Made by a program: the position numbers and the translations under genes. This document shows, in pieces, positions 6,173-12,170 of a DNA stretch of 13,559 nt (position 1 is the stretch's first letter; the number at the start of each line of letters is the position of its first letter). This stretch comes from Baffinella frigidus (taxonomy: Eukaryota; Cryptophyceae; Cryptomonadales; Baffinellaceae): NCBI GenBank assembly GCA_026770585.1, contig MU647223.1, positions 1 to 13,559 on the forward strand. The letters are read 5' to 3'. The notes under the pieces are model-generated. The model was not told where the DNA came from, ran no database searches, and saw only the letters and a list, made by a program, of their open reading frames with translations.

Positions 6173-6388
6173 GTCGGTAGGAGGTGGATTTAGAATCCAT
6201 CCGGAAAATGCTCGTATGCGCGGCCGACACGGGGTACAGTAGTGGCACAATGCGTCGAGCATGTGCGGCGCTGACGCTGGTTGTTTAGCAATCAATCATC
6301 AATCTCTCTCTCTGAACACGTAACCGCAAGATATGCTTTCCGGTTGCCTAGATAAGACACCTACCCCTCCCCCGTAGTGAAAGACCTA

Positions 6389-6432
6389 ACGGTTTCCGTT
6401 GAGGAATAACCTGTCTGGGTTTCTGGACAGGT
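6389..6432 (+). repeat. 45-bp direct repeat, copy 2
   Basis: Partner of 6128-6172. It is followed by TTCACGCGCGGCACC (6437-6451), the same phrase as at 5694-5710, and then by the micro-exon acceptor at 6459-6460. Confidence 0.85.
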
Positions 6433-6460
6433 TGTGTTCACGCGCGGCACCGTCCTCCAG

Positions 6461-6491
6461 CCAGCCATGACATGCCAGGCGCGCCCGCAAG
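6461..6491 (+). CDS. candidate micro-exon PAMTCQARPQ, copy 1
   Basis: CCGTCCTCCAG is followed by 31 bases (PAMTCQARPQ plus one base) and then GT (GTCAGC) at 6492-6493. Entry phase 0 fits the exon ending at 4553; exit phase is 1. The same 31 bases with the same acceptor are at 6705-6735, and the 3' part with the same donor and following intron bases is at 6865-6905. The codon bias is less extreme than in the better exons, and the piece is short, so it may be part of a repeat instead of an exon. Confidence 0.3.
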
Positions 6492-6511
6492 GTCAGCTTT
6501 TTGACTACGCA

Positions 6512-6692
6512 ACTGTCAATGGCTCCAAAACCGGACCCGTTCTAAGGGTGTCTGGTTAGTACTGTCACGTCCGAAGTTGGTACCGGGCTGTAAGAAGGCG
6601 GTACAAAAAGTTACTACCGTCACGTCCAATTCATGCGTCCATTTATTGTATATCGTATTTTGGTACGTACAGTGAAGCAAGATTCTCTGAAT
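6512..6692. other. segment with minisatellite-like scraps, no gene
   Basis: TACTGTCACGTCCGAAG, TACCGTCACGTCC and CGTCCATTTATTG recall the 33-bp minisatellite of 2411-2706. I see no exon. Confidence 0.4.
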
Positions 6693-6704
6693 GCCGTCCT
6701 CCAG

Positions 6705-6735
6705 CCAGCCATGACATGCCAGGCGCGCCCGCAAG
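6705..6735 (+). CDS. candidate micro-exon PAMTCQARPQ, copy 2
   Basis: Identical to 6461-6491 over 31 of 31 bases, with the acceptor CCGTCCTCCAG also identical. The donor side differs after GT (GTTCTTCTTC here, GTCAGCTTTT in copy 1). A broken family B element begins 14 bases downstream. Only one of the copies is likely to be used at a time, since the exit phase (1) does not match the entry phase (0). Confidence 0.3.
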
Positions 6736-6749
6736 GTTCTTCTTCTTCC

Positions 6750-6862
6750 CCACACAGCGGGCTACGAAGGGATTTTCGGGCGCTGAGAGTCCGAGTTTCC
6801 GTTACCTTATCCGTAGGGACCCCCCTATGTCCCTACGGGTTGCCTACTGTAGGTTCTTAGGC
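6750..6862 (+). mobile_element. family B MITE, 3'-truncated copy
   Basis: CCACACAGCGGGCTACGAAG through CTACGGGTTGCCTACTGTAG matches the first two thirds of family B. It then stops, replaced by a third partial copy of the micro-exon (from 6865). The right terminal repeat is missing. Confidence 0.85.
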
Positions 6863-6864
6863 TG

Positions 6865-6905
6865 TGACATGCCAGGCGCGCCCGAAAGGTCAGCTTTTTG
6901 ACTAC
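6865..6905 (+). pseudogene. partial third copy of the micro-exon with donor and intron start
   Basis: TGACATGCCAGGCGCGCCCG to TTTTTGACTAC matches 6468-6508 with one substitution (CGAAAG for CGCAAG), including GT at 6889-6890 and 16 bases beyond. The family B truncation point lies directly before it. Confidence 0.6.
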
Positions 6906-6924
6906 TCGGCAGTTTTCCTGGTCC

Positions 6925-7081
6925 CGCACGGTGGGCTACCACTCGATAATGCTGAAGGATCCTCTTTACATGTGGGGTTGTAAACGTTTGTACCAGGATA
7001 GGGCATTCCAACCTCGCGCCTGGTATATGTTTTACTAGCGTGACCAATTTTCAACGAAAGTTACTACACAAATGCCCACTT
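6925..7081 (-). repeat. dispersed repeat R, copy 2 (inverted relative to 517-672)
   Basis: On the minus strand this reads GTGGGCATTTGTGTAGTAAC..., then the GGTTGGAAT and CCTATCCTGGTACAAA blocks, then TTTACAACCCCACATGTAAA, as in copy 1. It ends near CACTCGATAATGCTG, the counterpart of CAGTATTCTCGAGTG. Confidence 0.75.
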
Positions 7082-7098
7082 GTACTAGATTTAGCGGT

Positions 7099-7192
7099 GA
7101 CGTGACCAAATTTGCATTAGAAAATCTTTAAAGTTGACTGCCCACAGGGTAAGTTGACTTTTTATGAAAGGTCCGTAGTCCACCGTGTGGAG
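7099..7192 (-). repeat. dispersed repeat S, copy 2 (inverted relative to 3735-3826)
   Basis: On the minus strand it reads CCACACGGTGGACTACGGAC, CTTTCATAAAAAGTCAACTT and GGTCACGT in the order seen at 3735-3826. Placed directly beside R it suggests S and R are neighbouring parts of one composite element of roughly 270 bp. Confidence 0.75.
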
Positions 7193-7299
7193 CCTGGAGC
7201 TCTGGATTCTGCACCATTCAGAGGTTTGGCAAGCAAACGGATAGGTGTTTTGACGAGAGCAAGAGTGCAACATATCACATACGCTGGTGCAGAATGGGT

Positions 7300-8625
7300 T
7301 TCTGAATACTGAATACAGTCTCTGAATACCGAATTCTGAAAACTGAATACTGAATAGAGTATCTGCATACTGAATACCGGGTTTGGAATGCAGACGGAGA
7401 GGTGGTCTCTGAACACTCAATTCATTCTCTGAATTCTGAAAACTGAATACTGAATACTGAATACTGAATACTGAATACTGAATACTGAATACTGAATACT
7501 GCACGGGGGTTGGCAAGCAGACGGAGAGGTGGTCTCTGAATAATCAATCAACTCTCTGAAGTACTGAATGCTCAATACTGAGTACTGCACGGGGGTTGGC
7601 AAGAAGACAGAGAGGTGTTCGGACGAGAGCAAGAGTGCAAGATGTCGCATACGCATCACCTACGATGGTGCAAAATGGGGCTCTGCATACTGAATCCATT
7701 CTCTGAATACTGAATACTGAATACTGAGTACTGAATCCCGGGTTTGGAATGCAGACGGAGGGGTGGTCTCTGAATACTCAATTCATTCTCCGAATACTGA
7801 ATACTGAATAGTGAATACCGGGTGTGGAAAGCAGACGGGGAGGTGTTCGGACGAGAGCAAGAGTGCATATCACAAACAATGGCGCAAAATGTGGCTCTAA
7901 ATACTGAATCCATGCTCTTGATGTACTGAATAATGAATACTGAATACTGCACGGGGGTTGGAATGCAGACGGAGAGGTGGTCTCTGAATAATGAATCCCT
8001 TCTCTGAACATACTGAGTAATGAATGCTGAATACTGAATACTGAATATTTTACGGGGGTTGGAAAGCAGACGGGTGTTCAGCAGACGGGTGGAGCTTCCG
8101 CCGCGTCTCTCCTCTCGCACACCCGCTTTCATGTGGGGCTCTGAATGCTGAATACAGTCACTGAATACTGCATAGTGAATACTGAATACTGAACACTGAA
8201 TACTGAACACTGAATACAGTCTCTGAATATACTGAATACTGAATACTGAATAATGAATAATGAATGCTGAACACTGAATAATGAATACTGAATAATGGAT
8301 ACTGAATAACGAATGCTGAATACTGAATCCCGGGGTTGGCAAGCAGACGGAGAGGTGTTCGGGGAACTTCCGCCGCGCGCGTCCCTCCTCGAATACACCC
8401 GCTTGCATGTGGGGCTCTGAATGCTGAATACAGTCACTGAATACTGCATACTGAATAATGAATACTGAATAATGAATACTGAATACTGAATACAGTCTCT
8501 GAATATACTGAATACTGAATAATGAATGCTGAATACTGAATAATGAATACTGCATAATGAATACTGAATAACGAATGCTGAATACTGAATCCCGGGGTTG
8601 GCAAGCAGACGGAGAGGTGTTCGGG
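7300..8625. repeat. CTGAATA heptamer minisatellite with higher-order units
   Basis: The basic unit is CTGAATA; the cleanest run is 7442-7499 (eight tandem units). Variants are CTGAATG, CTGAATC, CTGCATA and AATGAATA. Runs are separated by a recurring non-heptamer block (GGTTGGMAAGCAGACGGAGA, GGTGKTC) seen near 7380, 7507, 7592, 7740, 7818, 7958, 8055, 8333 and 8595. Between 8131 and 8625 a larger unit repeats with a 262-276-bp period. Long minus-strand frames here (up to 7656-8714) consist of YSVFSIQ-like repeats and arise automatically from the repeat, so I do not call them genes. Confidence 0.95.
8364..8406 (+). pseudogene. exon-derived fragment embedded in the minisatellite
   Basis: CTTCCGCCGCGCGCGTCCCT and the following bases read LPPRASLLEYTRLHV in the plus strand, matching LPRRASLREHTRFPV of the candidate exon at 8894-9041. 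Further copies are at about 8092-8130 (decayed) and 8627-8680 (closest, continuing to VRSP). Exon sequence has thus been carried into the minisatellite's higher-order unit. Confidence 0.55.
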
Positions 8626-8710
8626 GAACTTCCGCCTCGCGCATCCCTCCTCGAACACACCCGCTTCCCGGTGCGCTCCCCGGGCTGTTCCGCCCCATAG
8701 TCCGATATAG
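8626..8710 (+). repeat. segmental duplication, copy 1 flank (copy 2 at 8983-9067)
   Basis: CACACCCGCTTCCCGGTGCG, CTCCCCGG and TTCCGCCCCATAGTCCGATA are shared with 8983-9067, and each copy is followed by a full family B element. The unit of about 245 bp recurs with a 357-bp offset. In this copy the exon-like frame (LPPRASLLEHTRFPVRSP) ends at a TAG. Confidence 0.85.
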
Positions 8711-8871
8711 CCACACAGCGGGCTCCGAAGGGAATTTCGGGCGCTGAGAGCCCGATTTTCCGTTACCTTATCCGTAGAAACCCCCCTATGCCCCTACGGG
8801 TTGCCTACCGTAGGGTCCTAGGTCTTATCGCTTAGGGGTTATTCAAAATTCTTTCGAAGTCCGCTGTGTGG
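8711..8871 (+). mobile_element. family B MITE, full copy
   Basis: A 161-bp copy with CCACACAGCGGGCTCCGAAG at the left and CCGCTGTGTGG at the right. The TATAG immediately left of it is shared with copy 9068 because both lie in the duplicated segment. The candidate exon begins about 20 bases after its right end. Confidence 0.92.
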
Positions 8872-8893
8872 GAGAGAGAGTTGTTTTACTGAG

Positions 8894-9041
8894 GAGGTAC
8901 AGCTGGGCGGGGTGCGCCCGTCCGCCTTCCCACCCTCACTGCACTCCAAGCCACAAGATTTTAGCTACCGTAGGGTCGTACCTCTTCCGCGGCGCGCGTC
9001 ACTCCGCGAGCACACCCGCTTCCCGGTGCGCTCCCCGGACG
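8894..9041 (+). CDS. candidate exon, longest continuous coding-like stretch (about 49 codons)
   Basis: After TTGTTTTACTGAG (AG at 8892-8893) one frame stays open to GT at 9042-9043. It begins EVQLGGVRPSAFPP, passes SKPQDFSYRRVV and ends ASLREHTRFPVRSPD plus one base. Third positions are G or C in 10 of 11 codons at the start (8897-8929) and 17 of 18 at the end (8987-9040), less so in the middle, where an internal AG (8963-8964) might be a second acceptor. The frame would stop at TAG about nine codons past the donor. The peptide is Arg/Pro/Ser-rich and I do not recognise it. Exit phase 1 does not match the exon proposed at 9674, so an exon is missing or a boundary is wrong. Fragments of the 3' half are repeated at 8092, 8364 and 8627. 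Confidence 0.45.
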
Positions 9042-9067
9042 GTGTTCCGCCCCATAGTCCGATATAG

Positions 9068-9228
9068 CCGCACAGCGGGCTCCGAAGGGGTTTTCGGGCG
9101 CTGAGAGCCCGAGTTTCTGTTACCTTATCCGTAGGAACCCCCCTATGCCCCTACGGGTTGCCTACCGTAGGGTCCTGGGTCTTATCGCTTAGGGGTTATT
9201 CGAAATCCCTTCGAACTCCGCTGTGTGG
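9068..9228 (+). mobile_element. family B MITE, full copy
   Basis: 161 bp with termini CCGCACAGCGGGCTCCGAAG and CCGCTGTGTGG. Interior close to the 8711 copy; it belongs to the same 357-bp-offset duplication. Confidence 0.92.
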
Positions 9229-9491
9229 TAGGCGCTCCTACTGAAGACTCGGTCCTAGGAGCCTTGGGGATTCCCGTACTCAAGAGAGTCTCAGAACCCA
9301 CAGGTCATGAGGCTCCCCTGAGGTCAGTTCTAAGTCAATTTTGCCTAAAGTCGCTGAATCTGGGGGATTTGAGCCGCACGTTTCATACTCAAATGCCTGA
9401 TGCTCCTGTCCCAACTCATCCAAGAGTTTGGCCGTCACCCTACTCCCTAATGAGGGTTGCCCTGGATACCCGGGATCCTCCGGTAGGCGAT
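9229..9491. other. 263 bp without a supported gene
   Basis: A frame with ATG at 9225 runs to 9608 but its end lies inside a family C element and its codon use is mixed, so I do not call it. CATACTCAAATGCC...CCCAACTCATCCAAGAG (9387-9427) resembles the end of the intron before the exon at 10561 (10522-10560), so this could be a duplicated 3' splice region. Confidence 0.4.
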
Positions 9492-9674
9492 ACTTATCCG
9501 GGGAAACCTATTTTTCTTTCATTTGATGGCAACGAAAATTACTACACAGATGCTTTAATATTACTAATGAGAACAAATTGTGTAGTAATTTTCGTTGCCA
9601 TCAAATGAAAGAAAAATAGTGTAGTAATTTTCGTTGCCATCAAATGAAAGAAAAATAGTTTTCCCCGGATAAGT
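9492..9674. mobile_element. family C palindromic MITE, copy 1, with one arm duplicated
   Basis: ACTTATCCGGGGAAA at the left mirrors the right end TTTTCCCCGGATAAGT. The arms continue through CTATTTTTCTTT, ATTTGATGG and CAACGAAAATTACTACAC. On the right a 39-bp segment of the arm (9581-9619) is repeated exactly at 9620-9658. The loop carries TTTAATATTACTAATGAGAA. The right terminal repeat contributes the AG used as acceptor in the exon model at 9674. Confidence 0.92.
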
Positions 9675-9714
9675 GTGGGCTGGTCGTCGTGCCCACCAAG
9701 GACCTGGTCGCGCA
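9674..9714 (+). CDS. candidate exon CGLVVVPTKDLVAQ
   Basis: GGATAAG (AG at 9672-9673, inside the family C end) precedes 41 bases that read CGLVVVPTKDLVA and two bases of a Gln codon; GT (GTATCC) is at 9715-9716. Twelve of 13 full codons end in G or C. LVVVPTKDLVAQ resembles motif Ia (consensus PTRELAxQ) of superfamily-2 DEAD-box-type helicases. That match is the only functional hint and no other helicase motif is visible nearby. The exit phase 2 fits the exon at 10561, which starts with one base. Entry phase does not fit 9041. The acceptor lies within a transposon end, as in introner-type introns; alternatively the true exon start is elsewhere. Confidence 0.45.
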
Positions 9715-9851
9715 GTATCCCAGACCCGAATGCGTGTTACCCACTGTTACTTCTTAAGTTAACAGAGGTTCCACTTTTGCTTTGAGACGTTCCACTCTCG
9801 ACTTTTGTCTCGGTGGGCCGCGCTCTAGAGGAACCCTCTGAACGATGGATT

Positions 9852-9890
9852 TTCCGATGAAGGTGGTGGTGCCGACGCCCTCAGCCGGGA
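9852..9890 (+). pseudogene. partial copy of the exon at 10561
   Basis: GATTTTCCGATGAAGGTGGT and GGTGCCGACGCCCTCAGCCGG match 10561-10601 except for one deletion and three substitutions. The frame reads MKVVVPTPSAG, then KSLP and a TAG, so it cannot replace the good exon. Confidence 0.6.
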
Positions 9891-9956
9891 AGAGCCTCCC
9901 ATAGGCGCTGATACAGAGAAACACTCCAGATACGATTCCGGTTCTGTTTGCCACAG

Positions 9957-10005
9957 AAACGTTGCATCGACGACGGTAGTGGAGGTCCGCGGGTTCTGCC
10001 TGCAG
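9957..10005 (+). CDS. duplicated exon-like segment NVASTTVVEVRGFCLQ, copy 1
   Basis: GTTTGCCACAG is a good acceptor; 49 bases follow (one base, then NVASTTVVEVRGFCLQ) and GTCTTC starts at 10006. The one-base start would fit the phase-2 end of 9714, but its phase-0 exit does not fit 10561. The identical copy is at 12210-12258 and a diverged copy at 12693. The ending VRGFCL plus GT also occurs at 12116-12136. It could be an alternative exon, or a mobile piece carrying exon-like sequence; third-position bias is moderate. Confidence 0.3.
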
Positions 10006-10011
10006 GTCTTC

Positions 10012-10078
10012 CCACACCAGATTGGAGGCGGGGGTTTAATTTTTTACAGCACCACAGGAAGGGACTGTTGACTTTTGA
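10012..10078 (-). mobile_element. truncated family A MITE (reverse), copy in duplication
   Basis: CCACACCAGATTGGAGGCGG with TGTTGACTTTTGA corresponds to the right end of the family A copy at 5215 read backwards (CCACGCCAGAATGGAGGCGG). The other half is missing. It starts six bases after the donor-like GT at 10006. Confidence 0.75.
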
Positions 10079-10126
10079 GTGCAGCACCGCATGCTGGTTA
10101 TGCTACTGCCATCCACCAGGGGAATC

Positions 10127-10287
10127 TCATCCGGTCAGGTATTTAAATTAAATGCTCGGGAGTTCCCCAAATGTACGAAAATTACTACACATGATCTTTC
10201 GGACACGACTCTTTCATCGCCTGTGTAGTAATTTTTGTTGTATGGGGAACTCCGCCGAGCATTTAAATCAAATACCTGACCTGATGA
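10127..10287. mobile_element. family D palindromic MITE, copy 2
   Basis: TCATCCGGTCAGGTATTTAA pairs with the right end TACCTGACCTGATGA. Inner arms carry ATGCTCGG and GGAGTTCCCC, then ACGAAAATTACTACACA. Compared with 3218-3396 the ends match, while part of the middle arm differs in a way that keeps pairing (GAGTTCCCC/GGGGAACTC here, GAGTCCCCC/GGGGGACTC there). Confidence 0.88.
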
Positions 10288-10360
10288 AATCAACGTACGG
10301 TAAGACCCAGGGCGTACCGTTACCAAATGCCGTGTGCGCATTTCCCGATAGGAGACGCAT

Positions 10361-10499
10361 CCACTTAGCAGCGGCCGTGTTCCTTTTCGCCTTGAACTCA
10401 AGGCGAAATTCCGGTTAGGTTCCAGGGCCACCGATAAGGTTCTTGTACAAATCGTTTAGATGGACTGTATCTGTGAAGCCCCCGGTGGCTGCTAAGTGG
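10361..10499. mobile_element. family G MITE, copy 2 (139 bp)
   Basis: Same ends, length and right half as 3538-3676. The central hairpin here is TTTCGCCTTGA/TCAAGGCGAAA (10385-10408), with no sequence similarity to the GATATC-centred palindrome of copy 1. Confidence 0.88.
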
Positions 10500-10560
10500 C
10501 CTACGTTCTCTGGGGGTTGCCGTACTCAAATGCCGTATTCCTCTTTCCCAACTAACCGAG

Positions 10561-10672
10561 GATTTTCCCGGTGAAGGTTGTGGTGCCGACGCCCTCAGCC
10601 GGCTACAACGCGCGCTACTCCCTCGCCTTCCTGGAGGAGCAGGGCGCCGCGCCGCTCCCGTCCCTGCCCGCG
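10561..10672 (+). CDS. candidate exon, about 37 codons, strongest coding signal
   Basis: TTCCTCTTTCCCAACTAACCGAG ends in AG at 10559-10560 and includes a pyrimidine run and a CTAAC branch-like motif (close to the acceptor). After one base, 37 codons run IFPVKVVVPTPSAGYNARYS, then LAFLEEQGAAPLPSLPA, to GT (GTATGC) at 10673-10674. Thirty-four of 37 codons end in G or C. The phases fit 9714 upstream and 12083 downstream. A partial copy lies at 9852. The first half is strand-like and proline-broken, the second starts with a likely helix (ARYSLAFLEEQG). I do not recognise the family. An alternative acceptor inside (CCCTCAG at 10592-10598) would shorten it and change the entry phase. Confidence 0.6.
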
Positions 10673-11146
10673 GTATGCAGGACCACTTTTCACATGACTA
10701 CTTTCCACGTGACCCGTTCCTGCCGCGGTACGCCTTTACTAGCGCCACCTACCACGAATGGGGAAACGGTATTCAATGGGGAAACGGTATTCAAAAGTCA
10801 ATGTCATTCAATGTCATTCAAAAGTCAATGACTATTCAAAAGTCAATGTCATTTCTTGGAGCGTTCTTGGAGTTTAGAGGGAAACGGCTCCAAGAACGCT
10901 GGGGATGTTGCTACTGCAAAGCCACAGAGGAAGTCTCAAAATTCTTGGACACGACACTAAAATTACTTGTAGGTTACTTTTTGACGAATTTTGGTCACGT
11001 CCTTGGGGTGAAAATTGCCTTTTGAGGAGAAAATGGCTCAAAAGTATGCGACACCAGAGTGTCGCGAACTTTTTGAAACTTCCCCTGGGGCTTTCCAGTA
11101 GTGTGTATCAGGTACTGCCGCTAACGTTGCCACCCCTGGTGCACCG
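10673..11146. other. 474-bp presumed intronic stretch with small repeats
   Basis: ACGTGACCCGTTCCTGCCGCGGTACGCC (10708-10733 region) loosely echoes the exon end and donor at 10658-10678. Short tandem repeats follow (GGGGAAACGGTATTCA twice, ATGTCATTCA twice, AAAAGTCAATG three times; 10759-10852). Hairpins are AGCGTTCTTGGAG/CTCCAAGAACGCT (10860-10900) and GCGACACC/GGTGTCGC-like GCGACACCAGAGTGTCGC (11048-11065). No further exon is convincing. Confidence 0.5.
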
Positions 11147-11273
11147 CCACTTTTCGTGTAAAGCTTTACACGGGGCCACTTTTCATGTAAAGCTTTACAC
11201 GGGGCCACTTTTCGTGTAAAGCTTTACACGGGGCCACTTTTCGTGTAAAGCTTTACACGGGGCCACTTTTCAC
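11147..11273 (+). repeat. 29-bp tandem repeat built on a perfect palindrome
   Basis: Four units of 29 bp start at 11147, 11176, 11205 and 11234, with a partial fifth at 11263. Each unit has CCACTTTTC, then a GTGTAAAGCTTTACAC palindrome (ATGTAAAGCTTTACAC in unit 2), then GGGG. The only clear difference among full units is that one base. Confidence 0.95.
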
Positions 11274-11396
11274 GGGCCCGCTCTCCACGTGGCGTGTTTC
11301 GGTGTCTGTCGTAGCTGTAGCTGAAAGCGTTTCAGAAGCGTTTTAGGGTTTGGGGGTTCGTTGAGTGTTTCGCACTTCCTCCCTTACCACGCCAGA

Positions 11397-11514
11397 GTCT
11401 TCGAAGGGGTCGCCAAAAGTCAATTTCCCCTGAAGGCAGTTGTTTTCAAAAGTCAAAACCGTATCCACATGAGGTTTTTAAAATAAATAAAAAACCTCCT
11501 CCACTCTGGCGTGG
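11397..11514. mobile_element. family A MITE, copy 3, with TA flanks
   Basis: CCACGCCAGAGTCTTCGAAG and CCACTCTGGCGTGG, each with TA outside. Shares GCCAAAAGTCAATTTCCCC and TTTTCAAAAGTCAAAA. The central hairpin is GAGGTTTTT/AAAAACCTC, different again from the other copies. The element lies inside a local duplication: GGATTGAAGGGAGTGATTC follows it at 11526 and recurs at 11848. Confidence 0.9.
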
Positions 11515-11663
11515 TACGAACAAGGGGATTGAAGGGAGTGATTCCTGGCTGTGAGCGTGGGCTTTCCAGGGGAAGGGGGTGGGGGTTGTAAGGTAGATGC
11601 GGGGGTTCCTTTAGTGTTTTGCACTTCCTGCGACGTTGCTGACTAGTTCCCGTGGGGAACACG

Positions 11664-11816
11664 CTGGTCTAATCTCCATATAAGTATTAATTGATTGCTT
11701 GTTGACAACGAAAATTACTACACGATTTGCTTATACAACTAATAGTAGAGCATTTTTGTAGTAAATTTCGTTGCGCCAAAAGCAATTGATTAATACTTTT
11801 GTGGAGATGAGGTCAG
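11664..11816. mobile_element. family E palindromic MITE
   Basis: Left arm CTAATCTCCATATAAGTATT and AATTGATTGCTT pair with AAGCAATTGATTAATACTTT and GTGGAGATGAGG on the right. The inner core CAACGAAAATTACTACACG / TGTAGTAAATTTCGTTG and the loop (ACTAATAGTAGAGCATTT) are closely related to family C, while the outer arms are not. A broken left end lies at 994-1020. Confidence 0.88.
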
Positions 11817-11877
11817 GTGGGCGCTGATTGATTCCCTTACGAACAAAAGGATTGAAGGGAGTGATTCTCGTGCTGGG

Positions 11878-12079
11878 CCGCGCCAGGGCAGAAGTTCAAT
11901 TTTCAATATCGTGTAGTAAAATGATATTTTGTTCGTGTAAAGTTGATTCTACCCGAGAAACACGCCAAAAGTGATGGGAATTGGAGCTCTTTGCCGCGGG
12001 TATAATGTTTTTTAAAAAGAATTTGTGCCAGGATTTGCGAACGAGTGTGTGTGAAAAAGGAACTTGTGCCCTGGCGTGG
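11878..12079. mobile_element. family F MITE, copy 1
   Basis: CCGCGCCAGGGCAGAAGTTC at the left and GGAACTTGTGCCCTGGCGTGG at the right are inverted. Blocks AAGTTGATTCTACCCG, GGGAATTGGAGCTCTTTGCC and GCGAACGAGTGTGT are shared with 12967-13176. AATATC...GATATT forms a hairpin around GTGTAGTAAAAT (11908-11927). The presumed exon acceptor (AG 12081-12082) is two bases beyond its right end. Confidence 0.88.
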
Positions 12080-12082
12080 CAG

Positions 12083-12136
12083 GGGGAGTACATCAAGGGG
12101 GTGGAGAGCAAGGCGGTCCGCGGGTTCTGCCTTGAG
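12083..12136 (+). CDS. candidate exon GEYIKGVESKA(VRGFCLE)
   Basis: GGCGTGGCAG gives AG at 12081-12082, directly after the family F end. GEYIKGVESKA follows with all 11 codons ending in G or C. A first possible donor is GTCCGC at 12116; a second is GTCGTC at 12137 after VRGFCLE. Both keep phase 0, fitting 10672 upstream and 13476 downstream. The frame also stays open upstream through the element end (ALAWQ), so the splice site is not forced by a stop. The VRGFCL ending is shared with the segments at 9957 and 12210, whose codon bias is weaker, which suggests the shared tail may belong to a repeat and the first donor is the real one. Protein family unknown. Confidence 0.45.
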
Positions 12137-12144
12137 GTCGTCTC

Positions 12145-12170
12145 TCCGCCACCTTCACCAACAACGATCC
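12145..12170 (+). repeat. short repeat leading into the 161-bp duplication (second copy 12485-12510)
   Basis: CGCCACCTTCACCAACAACG plus ATCCGAAACACTC (to 12179) recurs at 12486-12518 with two substitutions. In the second place it is interrupted after ACTC by the family C element, giving an empty and a filled version of the same site. Confidence 0.8.

Larger units (their letters stand above)
9918..10078 (+). repeat. 161-bp recent duplication, copy 1 (copy 2 at 12171-12331)
   Basis: The two copies differ at only two positions that I can find (CACACCAG versus CACGCCAG; TTTAATTTTTTA versus TTTAATGTTTTA). The unit includes an exon-like stretch (9957-10005), its donor, and the right half of a reversed, truncated family A element (from 10012). 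Sequence on both sides of the unit is unrelated. Confidence 0.95.

Noticed and set aside
7300-8625. CRISPR-like alternation of repeats and spacers
   Set aside because: The recurrent block is not of constant length, the intervals are made of one heptamer and vary widely, and the rest of the window is eukaryote-like.
7656-8714. A minus-strand open frame of about 350 codons, the longest in the window
   Set aside because: It consists of YSVFSIQ-type repeats that follow automatically from the CTGAATA heptamer, which has no stop in any minus frame. Several other frames overlap it with the same peptide. No start context or non-repeat domain supports it.
9225-9608. A plus-strand frame of 127 codons
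   Set aside because: The codon use is mixed and the last third is family C transposon sequence. It may include a duplicated 3' splice region but not a gene.
9852-9905. VVVPTPSAGKSLP as a Walker A (P-loop) motif
   Set aside because: The resemblance comes from a partial copy of the exon at 10561, where the sequence is PSAGYNAR. The frame hits TAG directly after SLP, and it lies downstream of the motif Ia-like exon, the wrong order for a helicase.
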